A stretch of DNA of 64,000 nt from Rhizophlyctis rosea (GCA_027596075.1 JADGJC010000206.1:1-64000), one strand, 5' to 3'; shown: positions 10,701 through 24,419, counted from the first letter of the stretch. Notes: generated from the sequence alone by a model not told the origin. A program made the numbers and translations.

Positions 10701-13700
10701 ACAGAAAATTCAGCAGTCCAATCAACACCCAGGCACCACGGGATAGTTTCTTTACCTTTATGCCGCTACGTAACTGATCAATTTCCCGTTCTTGTTCCTC
10801 TAAAGTGTTTAAAATCTACAGAATCGTCAACCACAGTGCAAGGCGGTTATCGCGTATTGACCTTACCTCTGAGTATCGTTGCTGCACGTTGTTGATCTCA
10901 TTCCGAAGATCCTACACATTTATTAATTGATGCATCTTTCTGTGGGCCTATCAACGATTCTTACCATCGTTTCCGACTCTTTCTCTTTCACAACTCGTTC
11001 CAAAGCTTCCACATTCTGCATCGTGGCCGTCAAGCGAGATTGCGATTCTTCGAGGGATGATTTTGCATTCGTAAGTGCCTCCTCGAAGTCACTGCATTGA
11101 TCCGCCAAAGTGACATTGCTTTCCTGGTTTGCCGCGTTTAATTTGTTATTGGTGACTCCACGCAGTTTCCATATATGTTTCAACATACTTCCAACGCAGC
11201 GTTCTTCTCAGTTTGCTTCACTAAAGCAGCTTTCAAGTTATCAACTTGAATACGGAAGTCATTCAATTGCGTTTGGAGACTTTGTTCCCTTTCTCGGTCC
11301 TACCAACACCGATCAATCGCGAGCACATCAACTCACTACCACTCAAGATAGAATATACCTCCTCAGTTGTCCGAACCATGTCTTCTAGGCCCTGAAGTTG
11401 ATCATTACGGATTTCCAATTCCTTTTGAGTCTCCTCCAACTTTGCTGCCACTGATGCCAGAGAGTTCTCCTGGGAGGATGTTGAAGCTCGAGCCATTTGA
11501 TTCGCTTGAAGCGAAGGACGTACCGCCTCCATGACCTGGCTAAGTAGCTCCTTTTCCCTTGTCCCACCTTCCGAAGATAACCGCTCAACAGCCGCGCACT
11601 GCTTCTCAGCTTCCGACCGTGCGTGTTGAACTTCCTTCTTGAGACTGAGGACTTCTTCTTTGAGAGTGCGAGTTTCTTCCCCGGCCTTCGCTTCCTGAAA
11701 ATGTTGGGTATAGAATATTCAACAAACCATCCTTATGGCAGCATGAACGTTCGGACCGATCATTACCTCGTCCAGCCTCTCCGCCAATTGCTCTTTAAGT
11801 GCATTGATCTCGCGAATTTGCTGCTCGATGATGCCAGACAGGGATGCTTCGAGGGCGGTCGCTTCCTTCAGTTCAGCTGAGAGCGATTTTACCTTGCGGC
11901 AGAATTGTTCCGCTTCAACCTTTGATTGACGCAAGCTTTCCAAAGCCCCCTTTAACTCCTCCTTCAACCGAACTTGCGCCTCTTCCGCCTTCTCCGAAGC
12001 GATATTCACTTGCTGCGCAAGCTGCGATTCAACTTCTTGCCGCTCCATAACAGCCTTTTTCATCATTTCTTCCCAGCCTTTCCGTTCCCTTTCCAGTTCT
12101 TCTTTGTGTCCCATGTGTATTTCAAGTTCCCGAGCCGACATCTCTTCCCCTTTATCCCTTAAATCAGATTGCAGCTTTTCTTTCTGTGCGTTTATTTCGT
12201 TCCAGCGCTCCTCCCAGTGGACTTGTCGGCTGGCCAGTTCCCTTTGCAGTTCGTCCCGGATTTGTTGAATTTGAACAGATGCTTGTTCTTGTTGCCTTTC
12301 TACCGCAGCGTTAAGTTGCTCCTTCTCGACGACAGCTGCATGCAGGCGTTCTGCCCAATCCGCCTTCTCCTCTTCATACTGTTGTCGAAGCTGCTCCTGT
12401 TCCGAAGACTGCAACTGACTCCGCTCCAACGCCGTTTCAAGTCGCTTAATCTCAGATATTTTTTCACTGAGTTCGACCTCCCAGGCCGCCCGTTCGGTGT
12501 CCAGCTGTGCAGATAACGCCCGTTGCCGCTCCTCCAATGAACAAGCAAGTTCAACTCCTTCCGCTGAGGCATCTCTTTCCTTTCGGGACTGATCCAGCTC
12601 CTCTTCCAACTTCGTCAAACTATCACGACTTTCCGTAAGCTGTGCTTCTAGGGCATGAAGTTTCTCCTCCAGAGAGTCTTTCTGTGCGGTGAAAGCGGTT
12701 TGGGCGACATCAAGCTGTTTTTTGAGCTTGTCTACCTCTTCATGGTGTGCTGTGTCTCCATCAGCCCGCCCATTTTCGACCTGTTGCAACCGCGTTTCCA
12801 GCTTGGCATTTTCCTCTGTTTTGAATTGCGCCAACGAGCGAACTTCTTCTAGCTCCGTCGTTACCAGTCGCAACTCGCTTTCCGCGCCTTCCCAACGGAT
12901 TTGAAATTGGTTCTCAAGTTCCTGTATGATTTCTGATTGATTCCTTGCCGCCTCCGAAGCCGATGCGCGCATTGTTTCTATCTCTCTTCCAAGCTCCTCC
13001 TTTTCCTTCATCCTTTGAACCTCCGTCAACTTCAACTGCTCCACCTCGCTTTCCGCCGCCTCTTTCTCCTCCCGAAGTGCAGCCAGTTTGGTCTCAGACG
13101 ATGTGAGTTCGTCCTGCACTGATCTGATTCTTTCATCACCGAGTTGCCTACATGCTTCTTTATCGCGCTTCAGATTCTCGAGGTCATTCTGCAGCCTTGC
13201 CAATTCTTCATTGTAACGTTTCGACGTTTGGTCAAGCCGTTGAAGTAACTGGTTGTTTTCGGATTGAAGGTCGGCCATTTGCATCACAGTGTGCTCCAAC
13301 TGCAACTGAATAGACTGACGATCCTATGACAAGGGATGAGATCTTGTTGCACCTTAAAAACCATGAGACATATACCTCATCGGCCGCATTCGCAGTATCT
13401 CGCGGAGGCTGCGCATCCACCGAGTCAGATGCGGTTTGTGCGGTCAGATCGCCGCTCGCAATTGTCATCGTGATGTCGTCATGGTGGACGACGCTCTCCG
13501 TCGATTGTGGCTCATGTTTTGTTGTTGTCACCTGGCTTTTCAAATCCTCAATCTCACGCCGCAAGTCTGCAACAATCTATTTGTCTCGCGTTACTCAGCG
13601 GCGCTGTATGCTCGCAGTCAAAGGGGAGACGTACTTGTTCGTATTTCGATTTGTTTTCACTATGCGATTGAGCAAGTGTAGATAGTTCGACTTGTAAAAA

Positions 13701-16491
13701 GTCGATGTCCTCGGCATGTCGTGCGGCGCTTTGGTCAATGATGTACGTCGCTTCGTCTGCTCCTTGTCTTAGTGAATCAATATAAGTCTTCAGTGTCTGC
13801 AATTTCGATGAGATGAGCCCTTCGTGAAAAGTAGAATGAGGTTTTGCACATCCAACCTGAAGTTCTGGTGGCAGCACATCGCCATCTGGACTTTGTGCAC
13901 TCGCAACTGGCTCCCCTTCGCAAATCCTTCGAATCATTTGCAAGACGGACGTATCCTCATCTGCGGCATCCGGCATCTGGACACGCCAGGCTGTGAGAAA
14001 TGACCGCGAATGGTGGGCGATGACATCGACTTACCATCTCATCTGCGGGTTGGCTGTCCTGTACAAATGCCACCTGGGATAGATTGTCCAGCACGATGAA
14101 TAAATACGTTTTGTAAATATCCTGCAGTCAGACCAACCTGTTTCTTATTCGTTCCCCGTACGGGCGATGCATTCCGTACAGGCGATGCCTTTGTGGGCGA
14201 CTGCAGTACCATGTTAGAGAATACCAAGATCGTACGCATTGTCGTCAATCCATACCACTTTCCGCTTTTTTGAAGGCGCTTCATCTCGATCGCTAGGTTA
14301 GGTCTCCATTTAGGTCGACAATTCGCCGAAAATTTGCATTATCTGATTCGAACCTGGGATCGGATTGGGTTTCGAGGTCTGTTTCATCTTCCTGAGGGCA
14401 AGTTTTCAATACTCGTGTCAAATCGAACGTGATCGTCCATATCAATCTTACCACCTGTCTCAAGCCCTTCGCGCCCGGGAACCATGTCTGTCGCCTAGTT
14501 GCCCGCAGTTTCTGGATTGTATGTGATTAAGATTTCGCTTGGTAGGCATGATATAACAAATATATCACCTTCGTGTTAGCCACGGATGGAGCCGCTGTTC
14601 CCGATGAGTTCAAAATCATCTTTTTCATGTTTTCCAGGTTGCTGAAGAGTCGAGCCTACGGCGCAAATCATGAGGGTATGCTTCCTTGCGGATCGCTCAT
14701 GACCACTAACTTTTTCTTCCTCTTGTTCGCGGAGTCTTCGTTGGATGATTTCATTAGCTTCTTCCGCCTATGATGCAAGGCTTTAGCAGTTTGGTAATAA
14801 ATTACGCTGCGTAGTGAGTACCTTCATTTTCTGACTCTCAAGCACGATGAGTTCCTGCCGATAATCTTGATTTTTGACCTGTTGTGTTAAATGTCAATAC
14901 GCAAGACTATTGTGCTCATTCGAATACTCGACTACCTCATCAAGCTGTCGCTTGAGGTTATTGATCTCCTTCCGGTATTGCTTGATCAAAGCTTCGTCGG
15001 TGAGAATCTACAACAATTGATGATAAGTGCCAAACCTTTCCTAATTGGCCCTCAAATGGGTAAACCGCAGAACAAACCTCGTTGACTTCGGGACGGTTGG
15101 TGATTGTTTTTGCTCTACTGGCAAACTTCAAGGTTGAGACGGTTTCATCCACATGAGAGCTTGCGGGAGTGATTGTGCAGATAATGGCAGTTCGGGCATT
15201 CCCACCCAACGAAGGTTGCAATATCCGGGTCAATTTGGAGTCACGGTATGGGATGTGCACCCTGATTGAATGGTCAGCAGCGATATCAATCATACAAACC
15301 GCTCCTGCAAAGGTACCTGTCTCCGCCGTCGGACAGCTTTGAGATGACCGTCCCGAGCGTCAAAAGACTCTTGTTTATATGTCCACCTTCTTTCAGCCGG
15401 ATTCCTTCCGCTCCCGTATGACCCACACGTTCTGAACCCGCCAAATCGACCAAATTGAGAGTTGACACTCGAACGACGCCTGAATATGATACCCTGCTGT
15501 CGTTTGGCTTGTCCATCGATTTCTCTCGACTTTCAATAACCTGCACAGCTTTAATGGATGATTCTTGGCGCCTTCTCATGCAAACAACCCACCATTCGCA
15601 ATATTGTATGGGATCTGCTACTCTTTTCGTTCATGTTGGTTTCGCCAACGTGCCGATTCCCTTCGCCCACCATCATTGCTTGCTCCACATCCGCCAGTGA
15701 CATAACTATATGTTCTGTCAAATCGCCCACATATATCCCGCGCTGATCTTCAAGTGTCAGTCTGATTCAATTGTATCGTGGCTCTGCAAGCATATTACCG
15801 TTGTGCTCTCATGGATTTTCAGGTTGTCATTCCCAGGTTTGAGAAGGTCCCGAATGACTTCGTTGTAGATTTCCAGGTAGCTGATTCGAAGCAAGAATTC
15901 GACGTCGGGGCTCTGCGAATGCATGTGCCATTTTCAGGTTAAATCCCCCTCCTATGCTGCGTGATCCTTCCTTCACACACCTTCATGATGCGCTTGAAGA
16001 TATCTGCAATAGCGAGTGGTATTATTCCATATTCTTCCGGCGTACCAAGCATCGTGTGCGTCTTCCCCGACGATGTTTGGCCATAAGCAAAGATAGTTCC
16101 TGCGCTTGTGTGAGTATCTCGTTTGTACGCGCTATGAGTTATCGATCAGTGTACCATTGACGCCGTCGAGGCACGAGGATATGATTTCCCTTGCCACACT
16201 CGAGTAGAGTTCTCCGGTTGGCACGCCATTTGCGAAAATCTTATCTGCAGAGTTCGCGAATGTGAATCGTCACTTGTCTTCAAGATGCGTACTCCCGGAG
16301 ACGGTCACAATCCTACCGAATGTGTATAAGGTGCCTGGGCTCGGTTTACCGTCGTTCCCTGGTAAAAAAATAGAATCTCCCTGAATGTTCCACGCGTTTG
16401 TTTGTCCGCTAGATCGTTCACGTTCGTTTAGCGGACGTGACCGTATGGCCACTTTCACTGCTGTCGCATTTGCTGGCACCTCTTCCGACAT
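7706..16491 (-). CDS. Kinesin-7 (CENP-E-like) motor protein, very long
   Basis: The gene starts at ATG 16491 ([20 protein letters not shown]) and ends at TAA 7706, with dozens of short introns; the product exceeds 2,000 residues. The N-terminal motor is complete: P-loop GQTSSGKT, switch [11 protein letters not shown], switch II DLAGSE, then [19 protein letters not shown] and the neck [16 protein letters not shown]. The following [19 protein letters not shown] and RRQTWFPG match the neck and post-neck signature of kinesin-7. The rest is almost unbroken heptad-repeat coiled coil (the largest exon, 13305 to about 11760, is pure stalk), ending in a short basic Arg/Gln tail. By family, a plus-end-directed motor for chromosome alignment at kinetochores. 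The whole stalk is in frame with the motor through inferred introns, so I call one gene, though individual boundaries are approximate. Confidence 0.88.
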
Positions 16492-16822
16492 TGCTGTCGT
16501 TAGCTAACGGTGGGAAAGGAGCCTAGATTGAGGTGAGAGAGACAGAAGCTGTGGATTTAGTCAATTTATGTGCGAACATTTTGAAGCCGCCACAACTCTG
16601 TTTGCATTTGGAGCGCATGTCCAGTTCATCGGACTGAAGAATCGTGATCAAATCGCAGATATACCGCCCTCTTCTTCCCGAGCCTCCCAAGTTCCTATCG
16701 TATCATCGCACGTCAGGCTTTCGAAATGACAGGCCATTTGGCGATTCACAGACTTTCAACAATGTACGCGGATCTTTCTGTTCAACAAGCAACTATTTAC
16801 ACAATTCATTCAACGCCATTCG
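16492..16822. other. Kinesin promoter / CAP-G 3' region
   Basis: 331 bp between two tandem minus-strand genes. It should hold the kinesin promoter and the CAP-G 3' UTR. No gene is visible. Confidence 0.4.
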
Positions 16823-19800
16823 CTAAAGCTCATCATCCTCCTCCTCATTGTCTTTTTCTGGCTCCGAATCGGATGGTGGTGCTGACTCTGCCGACCTTCG
16901 TCGCCATTGTTGTGCAAGATCCTGATGTTCCTTGTCCGTAATGCTGTGGGCGTTGTCTCCATCCAGGACAACGATTTGATTCGCGAACCTAAACGTTTGA
17001 AGCAGATGAGTATGTAAAAGCATATAACACCCGTAACTGCAATGCTATACTTTTTGAGGGCGTTGGCAACGACCGCGCTGCCTGCAACATGCTGTATGGA
17101 AGGAGCGACGATACGTCAGCCACCCTACTGGGGTAGTTGCTCGAATTTTGAAAGTTACCTCTTTCAAAGTTCCCACAAGAACTGCGAGAGACTTTGCACG
17201 AGAAGGATCAAGCGAAGGACCCAAGTATAGCTTGTTCAGCATTTGACAGTATAACTTTTTGATTCCTAAAATATTGTACGATTAGCAATATAATGTAAGA
17301 GGGAGCTCTGTAAATGTGCATTACCAGCATCATCTTCGCTGATCGCCGCCTGCAGTATATCGATTGCAACATCCGCATGGAGACCCTCATCAATTTCATT
17401 CTCCTCGCCGTTTTCGTTCCTTTCACACGATGCGCAATCAGCCACAATTTCAGAATGGACGTACGATTCTGTGGGCCTACCTGACGACCTTTCGCACGTC
17501 CGTCCAGTCAATCAATTGTTGCGCAATCTGCATCGGAGACAGCATAGACGATGGCGCCGACTCGGCCTCCGTTAGAAGCTGATCGAACGATGGCATGAAC
17601 ACCTGTTGTAATGATGTGAGGACTCTGTTTGCCATCGCGCTCAACATGAAAGTACTTACTTGTCGAATCAATTTCTGATTACGATGCGAGGAGTGGGAGA
17701 AAACTGGGAAGAAATAGCTCAAACATTGCCGCAGCCGCTCCATGCCTTTGGTGTACGGGTGGAAGTACAAGAAAATCATCTTTTGCAAGAGCTGGATCGG
17801 GAGTTTTCAATCGGCTGCTTCCTCTTAGAATCTCATGGTCGCGCATACCTCAGGTATCTTCACATAACTCAACATGAACAATTTGGCCATCCCTTCAACG
17901 GCCATGGTCAAAATTGCTTCACTCTCGCACTGCAGGAACTCATTCACCGCTTGCGGAATCTGACTCTCCTGAATGGGTTCGTGAGATTCAGAAATCCTTA
18001 ACATGAAGTTGCGTCCAAATGTCGTACCTCACTATCCCAAAACGCTTGAGCCCCGTGGGTGATGACCAAGTCGAAATATATCCGCAGGACCAAGCATGCC
18101 ATGTCTTCACTCGTTTTGGATGCATGCGCATATAGCGGCATTTGCTGTTGTGCGAGTGCCTATTGTTCATGTGGATCACATCAGGAAACTGCCGCAAAAA
18201 AGTCGGAGCAGAAAGAGCATACTTTGTCAGCCAACGAACACAGGCCGAGGCAATGAAGTCCAGCACCTCTAATCACGGCGTTTGAATGTTGAAGTGCGGG
18301 CCCAACAAAATCTTGCAGAATTGCACCCATGAAGACATTCTCGTTGAGACTCTGGGTGGACCCGATAAGCTCATCAAAACGCGAAAGGTGAGAATAGACG
18401 GGACCCATTTACTTACTCCTTCCGCGCATTGCATTATGCACTTGATGATATCAAGGCATTTTGACAAGGTTACAGCCTGGCGTACTTCAGCAGGCATTGC
18501 TTCTTGTCCTTGAGCTCCCTCCTCCGCCAAGTCCACGACATTGCGTAAAACCTCTTCCACCATGAACCTAAAATTGACGCGAAAATCAACAGGTGTACGG
18601 CATTTCGCCCCTACAAATCCGACCCTGACCTCATGAATTCTTGTTCATTGGTCGCCAGTTTCCGGATGGTCTTAACTGCCGACAGAAGATTGTCCCCAAG
18701 CTCGATGTTGCACATCATGTCGCCTGTAAACTTTTTTCAGTACTAGGAACTCAATAGCATACCGAGCAATGTAAGCTTACGCAAGCAAACCAACATGTTT
18801 CTTCGCCCAATTTCATCCGAGAAGTCTTGCACCTCCGCAATTTTCAGCAATTGCGCGAGTAAGAACTCATACACCATGATGGCGTCCTCTTCCTGCTCCT
18901 CACTCAGAACATTTGATAGTCGAGTAAGGAGTTGTACATGCTTGAGTAATGGAGGCAGGGCTTCGTCGAGATCGTCATCTCTCTGTATGGTGTCAGCCAT
19001 AATACACTTACACGCCGATTGAAGTAAAGAACTGACCTCGGTTTCAATGCAATGTTGGATGTAAACGCGAAGGAAGAACGCGGTTTCCATGTCCAAACCA
19101 TCCCAAATGCTCTCTACAAAACGACTTCTTCAGTACTGACCGCGTGGCATTGTGAGGTGTTTCGCATACCGTCAAACGGAAACTTCACGTCGGGCTTCAC
19201 CACCAGGAACGCCCGCACGGTTTCTTCCGCAGCAAGTCCGTCCATCACGTTGAGCTTCCTCAAAAACTGAAAGCGGTAATGAATGGTCACGCTTGGTACT
19301 CTGAATTGCTCTTGAGCTTACATCCACGATATCTTGATCTCCTTCACTTAGCCAACATTCATTCAGCAACTTGAGACTTGCTTTCTTGACACCAGAATCG
19401 CTGTCATGGGTCATTGAGTAAAGCTAGCGATGAGATGGAAGCACAAAACATAGTCACCGGTCTGAAAGTCCATTATGTAGTAATTGGTCGCGATCATCAT
19501 CGTTCAGGTCGTCCCCCTTGTAATCATTCTGAATCTTCGAGTAAACAAACTTTCTCACGTTCGCATCTGTGTCTCTTGAGCGCTCGATGATGTATGCCAA
19601 AGTATCGGCGCCTTCCCCAATGTTCCACAATGCGACTTTCCGTACATCACTGAAGAGGCAGGATTATTCCAGGCTCGACTGAGATAACCAAACTATGCAA
19701 AAGTACGTACGGGCTCGGATCGTGCCTGACCATATCAAGAAGAGTTTCTCGAACGAAAGCGTCTTCTTCATCAGTCTTTCCACAGCCCTGCCGTTGAGTG

Positions 19801-20447
19801 GAAATCATCAGATATTGCCTTCAAAGATGTACTGGCGCGGAAAGACGTCGCGCATACCTGAAGTCTTGACAAAGCTGTGACCGCACTAGACCGGACAAGC
19901 GCCTCCTTATCTTTTGCCCGTTCCAATAGTAAGGGTATCAAAGCGTCGTACATGTCGTCGCTTTGTTTACTCTCAGCACATACTTCCATCAAACCATCAG
20001 ACACGACCAGATACTCACTCCATCTCCTCCAGCACATTAAGCAAATTCCCAATGATCTGACATGACCGATATCTGACAATCTTGTCTCCCGCTCGAAGAC
20101 CATGCCTCAGCGCTTTCAGCAGATACTCGGTAAGGGAAAGCGCAAGAGTTTGTGGCGTGCCTTCCTCTATTCCCACGGTCAGACTGATTGTTTACAATCA
20201 ATCAAAGGAGTCGGTCCAAATTCATACCTGACTGAGAGCTTTCCAAATAAGTAACCAAGAACTTGACTACTCGTTCCGCTTCCGCGTTTCCCCTCTTGGC
20301 CGTGAGAACACGACATAGGCATTTGAACGTGTCCTTGTTCATGCTGTCCCCTGTCCGTACGTGCAGCTTCCGCATTGCCACGATGTTCTTGCGGTGGGTG
20401 GAGGTTGACTTCGAAGCATCCTGGAAGATGTTTGCTATCGCATTCAT
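16823..20447 (-). CDS. YCG1: Condensin complex subunit 3 (CAP-G / Ycg1 / Cnd3)
   Basis: The gene starts at ATG 20447 (MNAIANIFQDASKSTSTHRK) and stops at TAG 16823 after an acidic tail (EKDNEEEDDEL). Many exons encode a HEAT-repeat protein of roughly 950 residues. Typical CAP-G features are present: an N-terminal segment ending in a helix about counting small repeats, GLRAGDKIVRYRSCHIIGNL, an ALDERAKDKEALVRSSAVTALSRLQ-like second repeat, DSDSGVKKASLKLLNECWL, and a C-terminal Cnd3-type domain. It is the kleisin-bound HEAT subunit of condensin I, which acts in mitotic chromosome compaction. It is divergent from the calmodulin-like gene (356 bp apart) and tandem to the kinesin-7 gene, another chromosome-segregation factor. 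Exon boundaries are approximate. Confidence 0.88.
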
Positions 20448-20803
20448 CGCAACTGGTTGTATGTTTGTTGGTGTTTGCCTAGCAGGAGTCTGGTTGTGTG
20501 GGTATACGGTTGTGATAGGAGTTCTGGAGGCTGGATGATGGTGTGAAAGGACGAGTTTGCAGACGGGGTGGAGGAAGATGTGAATTTTTGTCGGACCAGT
20601 GTCCGGAAGGTGAGACGTTGCATGTTTGGTCAAATGAGCAGGAAAGCCACATGCGGCAAGTGGGGATTGGTTGTGTGTTACCGTAGTGCGACTCGAGGCC
20701 TCCAACATGGCGGCAACTGCAGCCAGCCAACCACCCACCTTCCCTCCAAATCTTCAACCTCCATCTACATCTTCAAGTCAAACACTCACACACACCCTTG
20801 AAA
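20448..20803. promoter_or_regulatory. Divergent promoter region CAP-G / calmodulin-like
   Basis: 356 bp separating the two start codons on opposite strands. The plus-strand side just before 20804 is rich in CA/CT dinucleotides (about 20740-20800), as common in fungal 5' UTRs. No conserved box is evident. Confidence 0.45.
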
Positions 20804-21470
20804 ATGGACCAACTCACCGAAGACCAGATCGTCGAATACAAGGAGGCTTTCTCCCTCTTTGACGAGGACAACGACGGTGAAATCACCACCAAGGAACTCG
20901 GAACTGTCATGCGCGCCCTGGGACAGGTAAACAAACGCGCAAAGTCAAAGACTTATTTTTAAACACCCATCGACTAACCCTATTTTCACAACGTCCTAAA
21001 GAACGTGACCGAAGCCGAGTTGAAGAGCTACATCGCTGAAATTGAGAAGTCCGGAAAGAAGAGTGTTGAATTCCCTGAGGTAAGATAATTGTTCTATTCA
21101 CACCCTCCATCTCGCTGAACCAGTCATCTTGCATTTACTCATACAACACTGGTCTTTAAACAGTTCCTCACACTCATGGCACGAAAACTGCGAGACACAG
21201 ACTCCGAGAGCGAAGTCCGTGAGGCATTCAAGGTGTTTGACCCCACGGGAGCAGGCAACATCTCCGCGGCAGAACTGAGACATGTTTTGATGAGTTTGGG
21301 AGAGAAGTTGTCCGCCTCAGAAGTTGATGAATTGATTCGGGATGCGGGCGGCAACGGGACAACTGTCCCTTACGAGGTAGCGTTCATTTTGCATGGTTTT
21401 CTGAAGTACAAGTTGCGAAACTCACACACCACACTCGCAGAACCTGGTCAAGGTCATGATCGCGAAATAA
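20804..21470 (+). CDS. Calmodulin-like EF-hand protein with degenerate loops
   Basis: Exons 20804-20926, 21002-21079, 21164-21376 and 21441-21470 give 147 aa, nearly calmodulin length (148-149). The start [20 protein letters not shown] and the centre [20 protein letters not shown] are clearly calmodulin-derived. Only EF-hand 1 is canonical ([12 protein letters not shown]). Loop 2 ([12 protein letters not shown]) lacks the acidic ligands at positions 1, 3 and 5. Loop 3 ([12 protein letters not shown]) keeps D1 and E12 but lacks a ligand at 5. Loop 4 ([12 protein letters not shown]) has Gly at 3 and lacks the Ile at 8. The protein therefore probably binds one calcium ion at best, more like a regulatory light chain, Cdc4/Mlc1-type myosin light chain or centrin-like relative than true calmodulin. 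Its 3' end converges on Ku70, 86 bp away. Confidence 0.88.
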
Positions 21471-21556
21471 ACAATAGACGATACCTGTCAAAAGTACATA
21501 TTCCTTCACATATCACCAACAATATATTCCTTGTCTCTGTACAAAATCTACACAGT

Positions 21557-24419
21557 TTACAGACCAAAATAATCCTCGATCTGTTTGATCAAATCCGCCT
21601 TCTTCTTTTCCGGCTTCTTGTCCACAGATTGCAGGAAGGCGCTGAGTTGCGCGACTGTAAAAGAAGCCAGCTGATGGAACGGGGTTAGAATGCAGCGAAT
21701 CTCACTCATGTCTGGAAATATGGACATACCTTTCCAGCCTCCGCTTTGGCCCTTATCGCCCCCATTTCCGGTGCTTCAGCCCTGTCTTTTTTCGCTCTTT
21801 TGCCAGCACCATCTTCATCATTTGCCGCGGCCGCCTGGTCACGAAGTTTGGTCACATCCATGGGCCCGACATTCTGATGAATCCTCAAAAGACTTACCGG
21901 TGCTTTCCGCTTCTTCGTAGTCTGCACCTCTTCACCGACAGTTGACCGTATGTGCTGTTGAGCAATGCGGTTGAGACGTAGAGCATCATCTTTGTTCCAA
22001 CTGAATCCTCACCTCCATAAAGGCTTCAATTTGTTTACCACATCGCTTGTGCATAGCCTCGGTTTTGGGCAATGTTTTGTCTGAAGTGGCCTCAGCATCA
22101 GATATGCTCGATTGAGAAAATTTACACATCCATACCGTCAATCTCTTCAGTACGATCCTTCCCCAACGCAATCGCTTGCAAATTTGCGTAATGCTTTTGA
22201 AGGACTACCCGAAAGATCGCATGAGTTCCGTGTGCTCTCATTGACGTTTCGCCATTCCATTCCACCTGGATTCTCATAGTTGTCCACACGATAGTTCTTA
22301 ATTTCAAGCTTGTCGATGAACTCCGATGCGAGATCCAGGTACTCTTCGGGAACTGAATGGCTTCGTGTGAGCTGTCTAAGCACCATCGACGTCGGTCACA
22401 AAAACCCGACTTACCTGGATCTGCTGCCTTAACAATATTTTTCAAATGCCGCAAATCATCGGCAAATGGCAGAAAGACGACGTGGAAACCACAGGGCTCT
22501 TCGTCGCCAGTGGTAGATGTAAATCCTGGCTATAAAGGCCATCCGCGCGTCAACCCCCACACAATGGCTAACATCGCGCCGAACCTCCTACCTGCGGGAC
22601 CAACGCCACCAGTCTTGGTGCAGCATTTCTTCGGGCAATGAGTCGACATATTGCAATCTTCTCCTTCTCTATCATTCGGTACAATAGATGTGCGAACAAT
22701 GATGAACTGCCGGTGCAATCCTGTTCACCAATCTCGATTAGCAGTGCACGTAACGAATAATCAGTTTACATTTCCCACCAGCTCGTTAGGATAAATGAAT
22801 GCGGAGTGTCTGACATTATGCTTAAACTTGAGAGAAGTTTTGGGTTTGAACCCCAATAGCACCAAGCCTGGAGGTTCAAGTCATTACGCTGGCGTGTTGT
22901 AGCCTCCCCAAGCGAGTCACCATACCTGGATCCCCGAAGTATTTGATTTCTGCCACTTCTTCTTTCGAAAATATGACCTGGGAGGAGTTTAATATAATTT
23001 CGTGCTATTAAATGCATATCATTTTACCTTTTCCTTGCCGTACATCCAGTATGATTTCAAGTCTGTTGGCAGAAGCATTTGGCCGGTAGACTAAGGTGTT
23101 GTCATCGTCATATAGAGGGAGTGTGTTGATTGTATATGACGCTTCGACTTACCGAACAAATGTAAGTGGTGACTGTCTTGACTTCGGCATTGGTCCGGGC
23201 TAAGAGACGGGTATATGATGCACGTTTTTGCTCAACATATAAGTTGAAACTAGTGGATCCGATAAGCTTCGTACAGGACTTTTGAATGCGAACATATGAG
23301 AGCATACCCTTTCAAGGCAATCTCTAACCCTTCACCAATTTTGAATGGCACTCGGAAAGCCGTCCGCTTCTTCGCTTCTTTCCGCATGATTTTGCTCTGC
23401 ATTTCTTCATATTTGATCGAAGCCGGCGAGATATCAACGCTGCCGTCGATTTGCTTGGGTATGGCGGCAAGATTCTTGTAAAACTTCTCAATATCAAACG
23501 GCGTCTCGGCATTGACTTGTACGGGAAAAAGTTCAATGACGATGCCAAGGTCTTCCAGATCCTAGAGACAGACTGTAAGGCGGCATGATCGGTTCGCCAA
23601 ACAGGTCATTGAACTCGCCTTGGCTCGAACATTGGCATTTCTTTGCAAAACAGGACTGCCCTCGTTGGGACTGTCATTGTAAGTGATCAAGAAAATCCGC
23701 TTCGTGCTGACTTTCTGCGATCTAAGATCTCATAAATATTTCGAAGTGCTGATCGTAAATGCTTCCAAGGTGCATACCCCGCTGAAAACATATTGGAGCA
23801 TGTCCATAGTACTTCCGCCAAAGCATAGTCTTCCGACGAGCCAATGTCCTTTTCGAAACGGGACTTGCCTATTGAAAGACAGGATTTAGTCAATCTATGT
23901 CTGAGGTGCTTTGCTCGAAGCACCTTACTCTTCTCCAACTTCTCCAACTCCAGTATGCGGTCCACATCAGGGAAGTCAAGGTCATACATGGCGTAAATGT
24001 GCTCAAAATTCATTGGGTTTTTTGCGGTATTCTGACAGAGGCCAGTTCAGTAATCTTGACTTCCATGGTAAGCAAAAACACACCGCTTATACCGTTCCGA
24101 AAAGCACCAGGCCCATCAAGTCAGACTCGCTTTGAACGATCTTTGTTTGAAGGAACTTCCCCGCACATCTAAGCGCCGCAGTGAAGTAGCTAACACCATC
24201 CTCATCCACTTCATGCATAGGAGGACTAGCATCGATCGCAAATATGACGTTGTCTTTTTCTGGGTACCGATTCTATCATATTGGAATAAAGTATTGTTCG
24301 CAAGGATTAGAAAATGGGGAAAAGCAAACGCGTCCAACCTCGTAGTCGGTCTCTTCAATATCCTCCTCCTCCTCTTCTTCCTCTCCAACTGAGCGCCAGC
24401 TGTTTCCGTAGCTCGACAT
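21557..24419 (-). CDS. KU70: Ku70 (ATP-dependent DNA helicase II 70-kDa subunit)
   Basis: The gene starts at ATG 24419 ([20 protein letters not shown]) and ends at TAA 21557, roughly 640 aa in about a dozen exons. The acidic N-terminus is followed by the von Willebrand A-like domain ([15 protein letters not shown], then [15 protein letters not shown]), the Ku beta-barrel core, and a C-terminal SAP DNA-binding domain ([19 protein letters not shown]...IKQIEDYF). A basic KKRKAP nuclear signal precedes the SAP domain. By family, it pairs with Ku80 to load on broken DNA ends for non-homologous end joining and telomere protection. Gene order: convergent with the calmodulin-like gene and divergent from isocitrate lyase. 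The vWA and SAP ends are clear; internal exon limits are approximate. Confidence 0.9.

Noticed and set aside
11844..12904. Several hydrophobic-looking plus-strand frames
   Set aside because: Antisense of the kinesin coiled-coil exon; Leu/Phe-rich look is produced by Glu/Lys codons read backwards.
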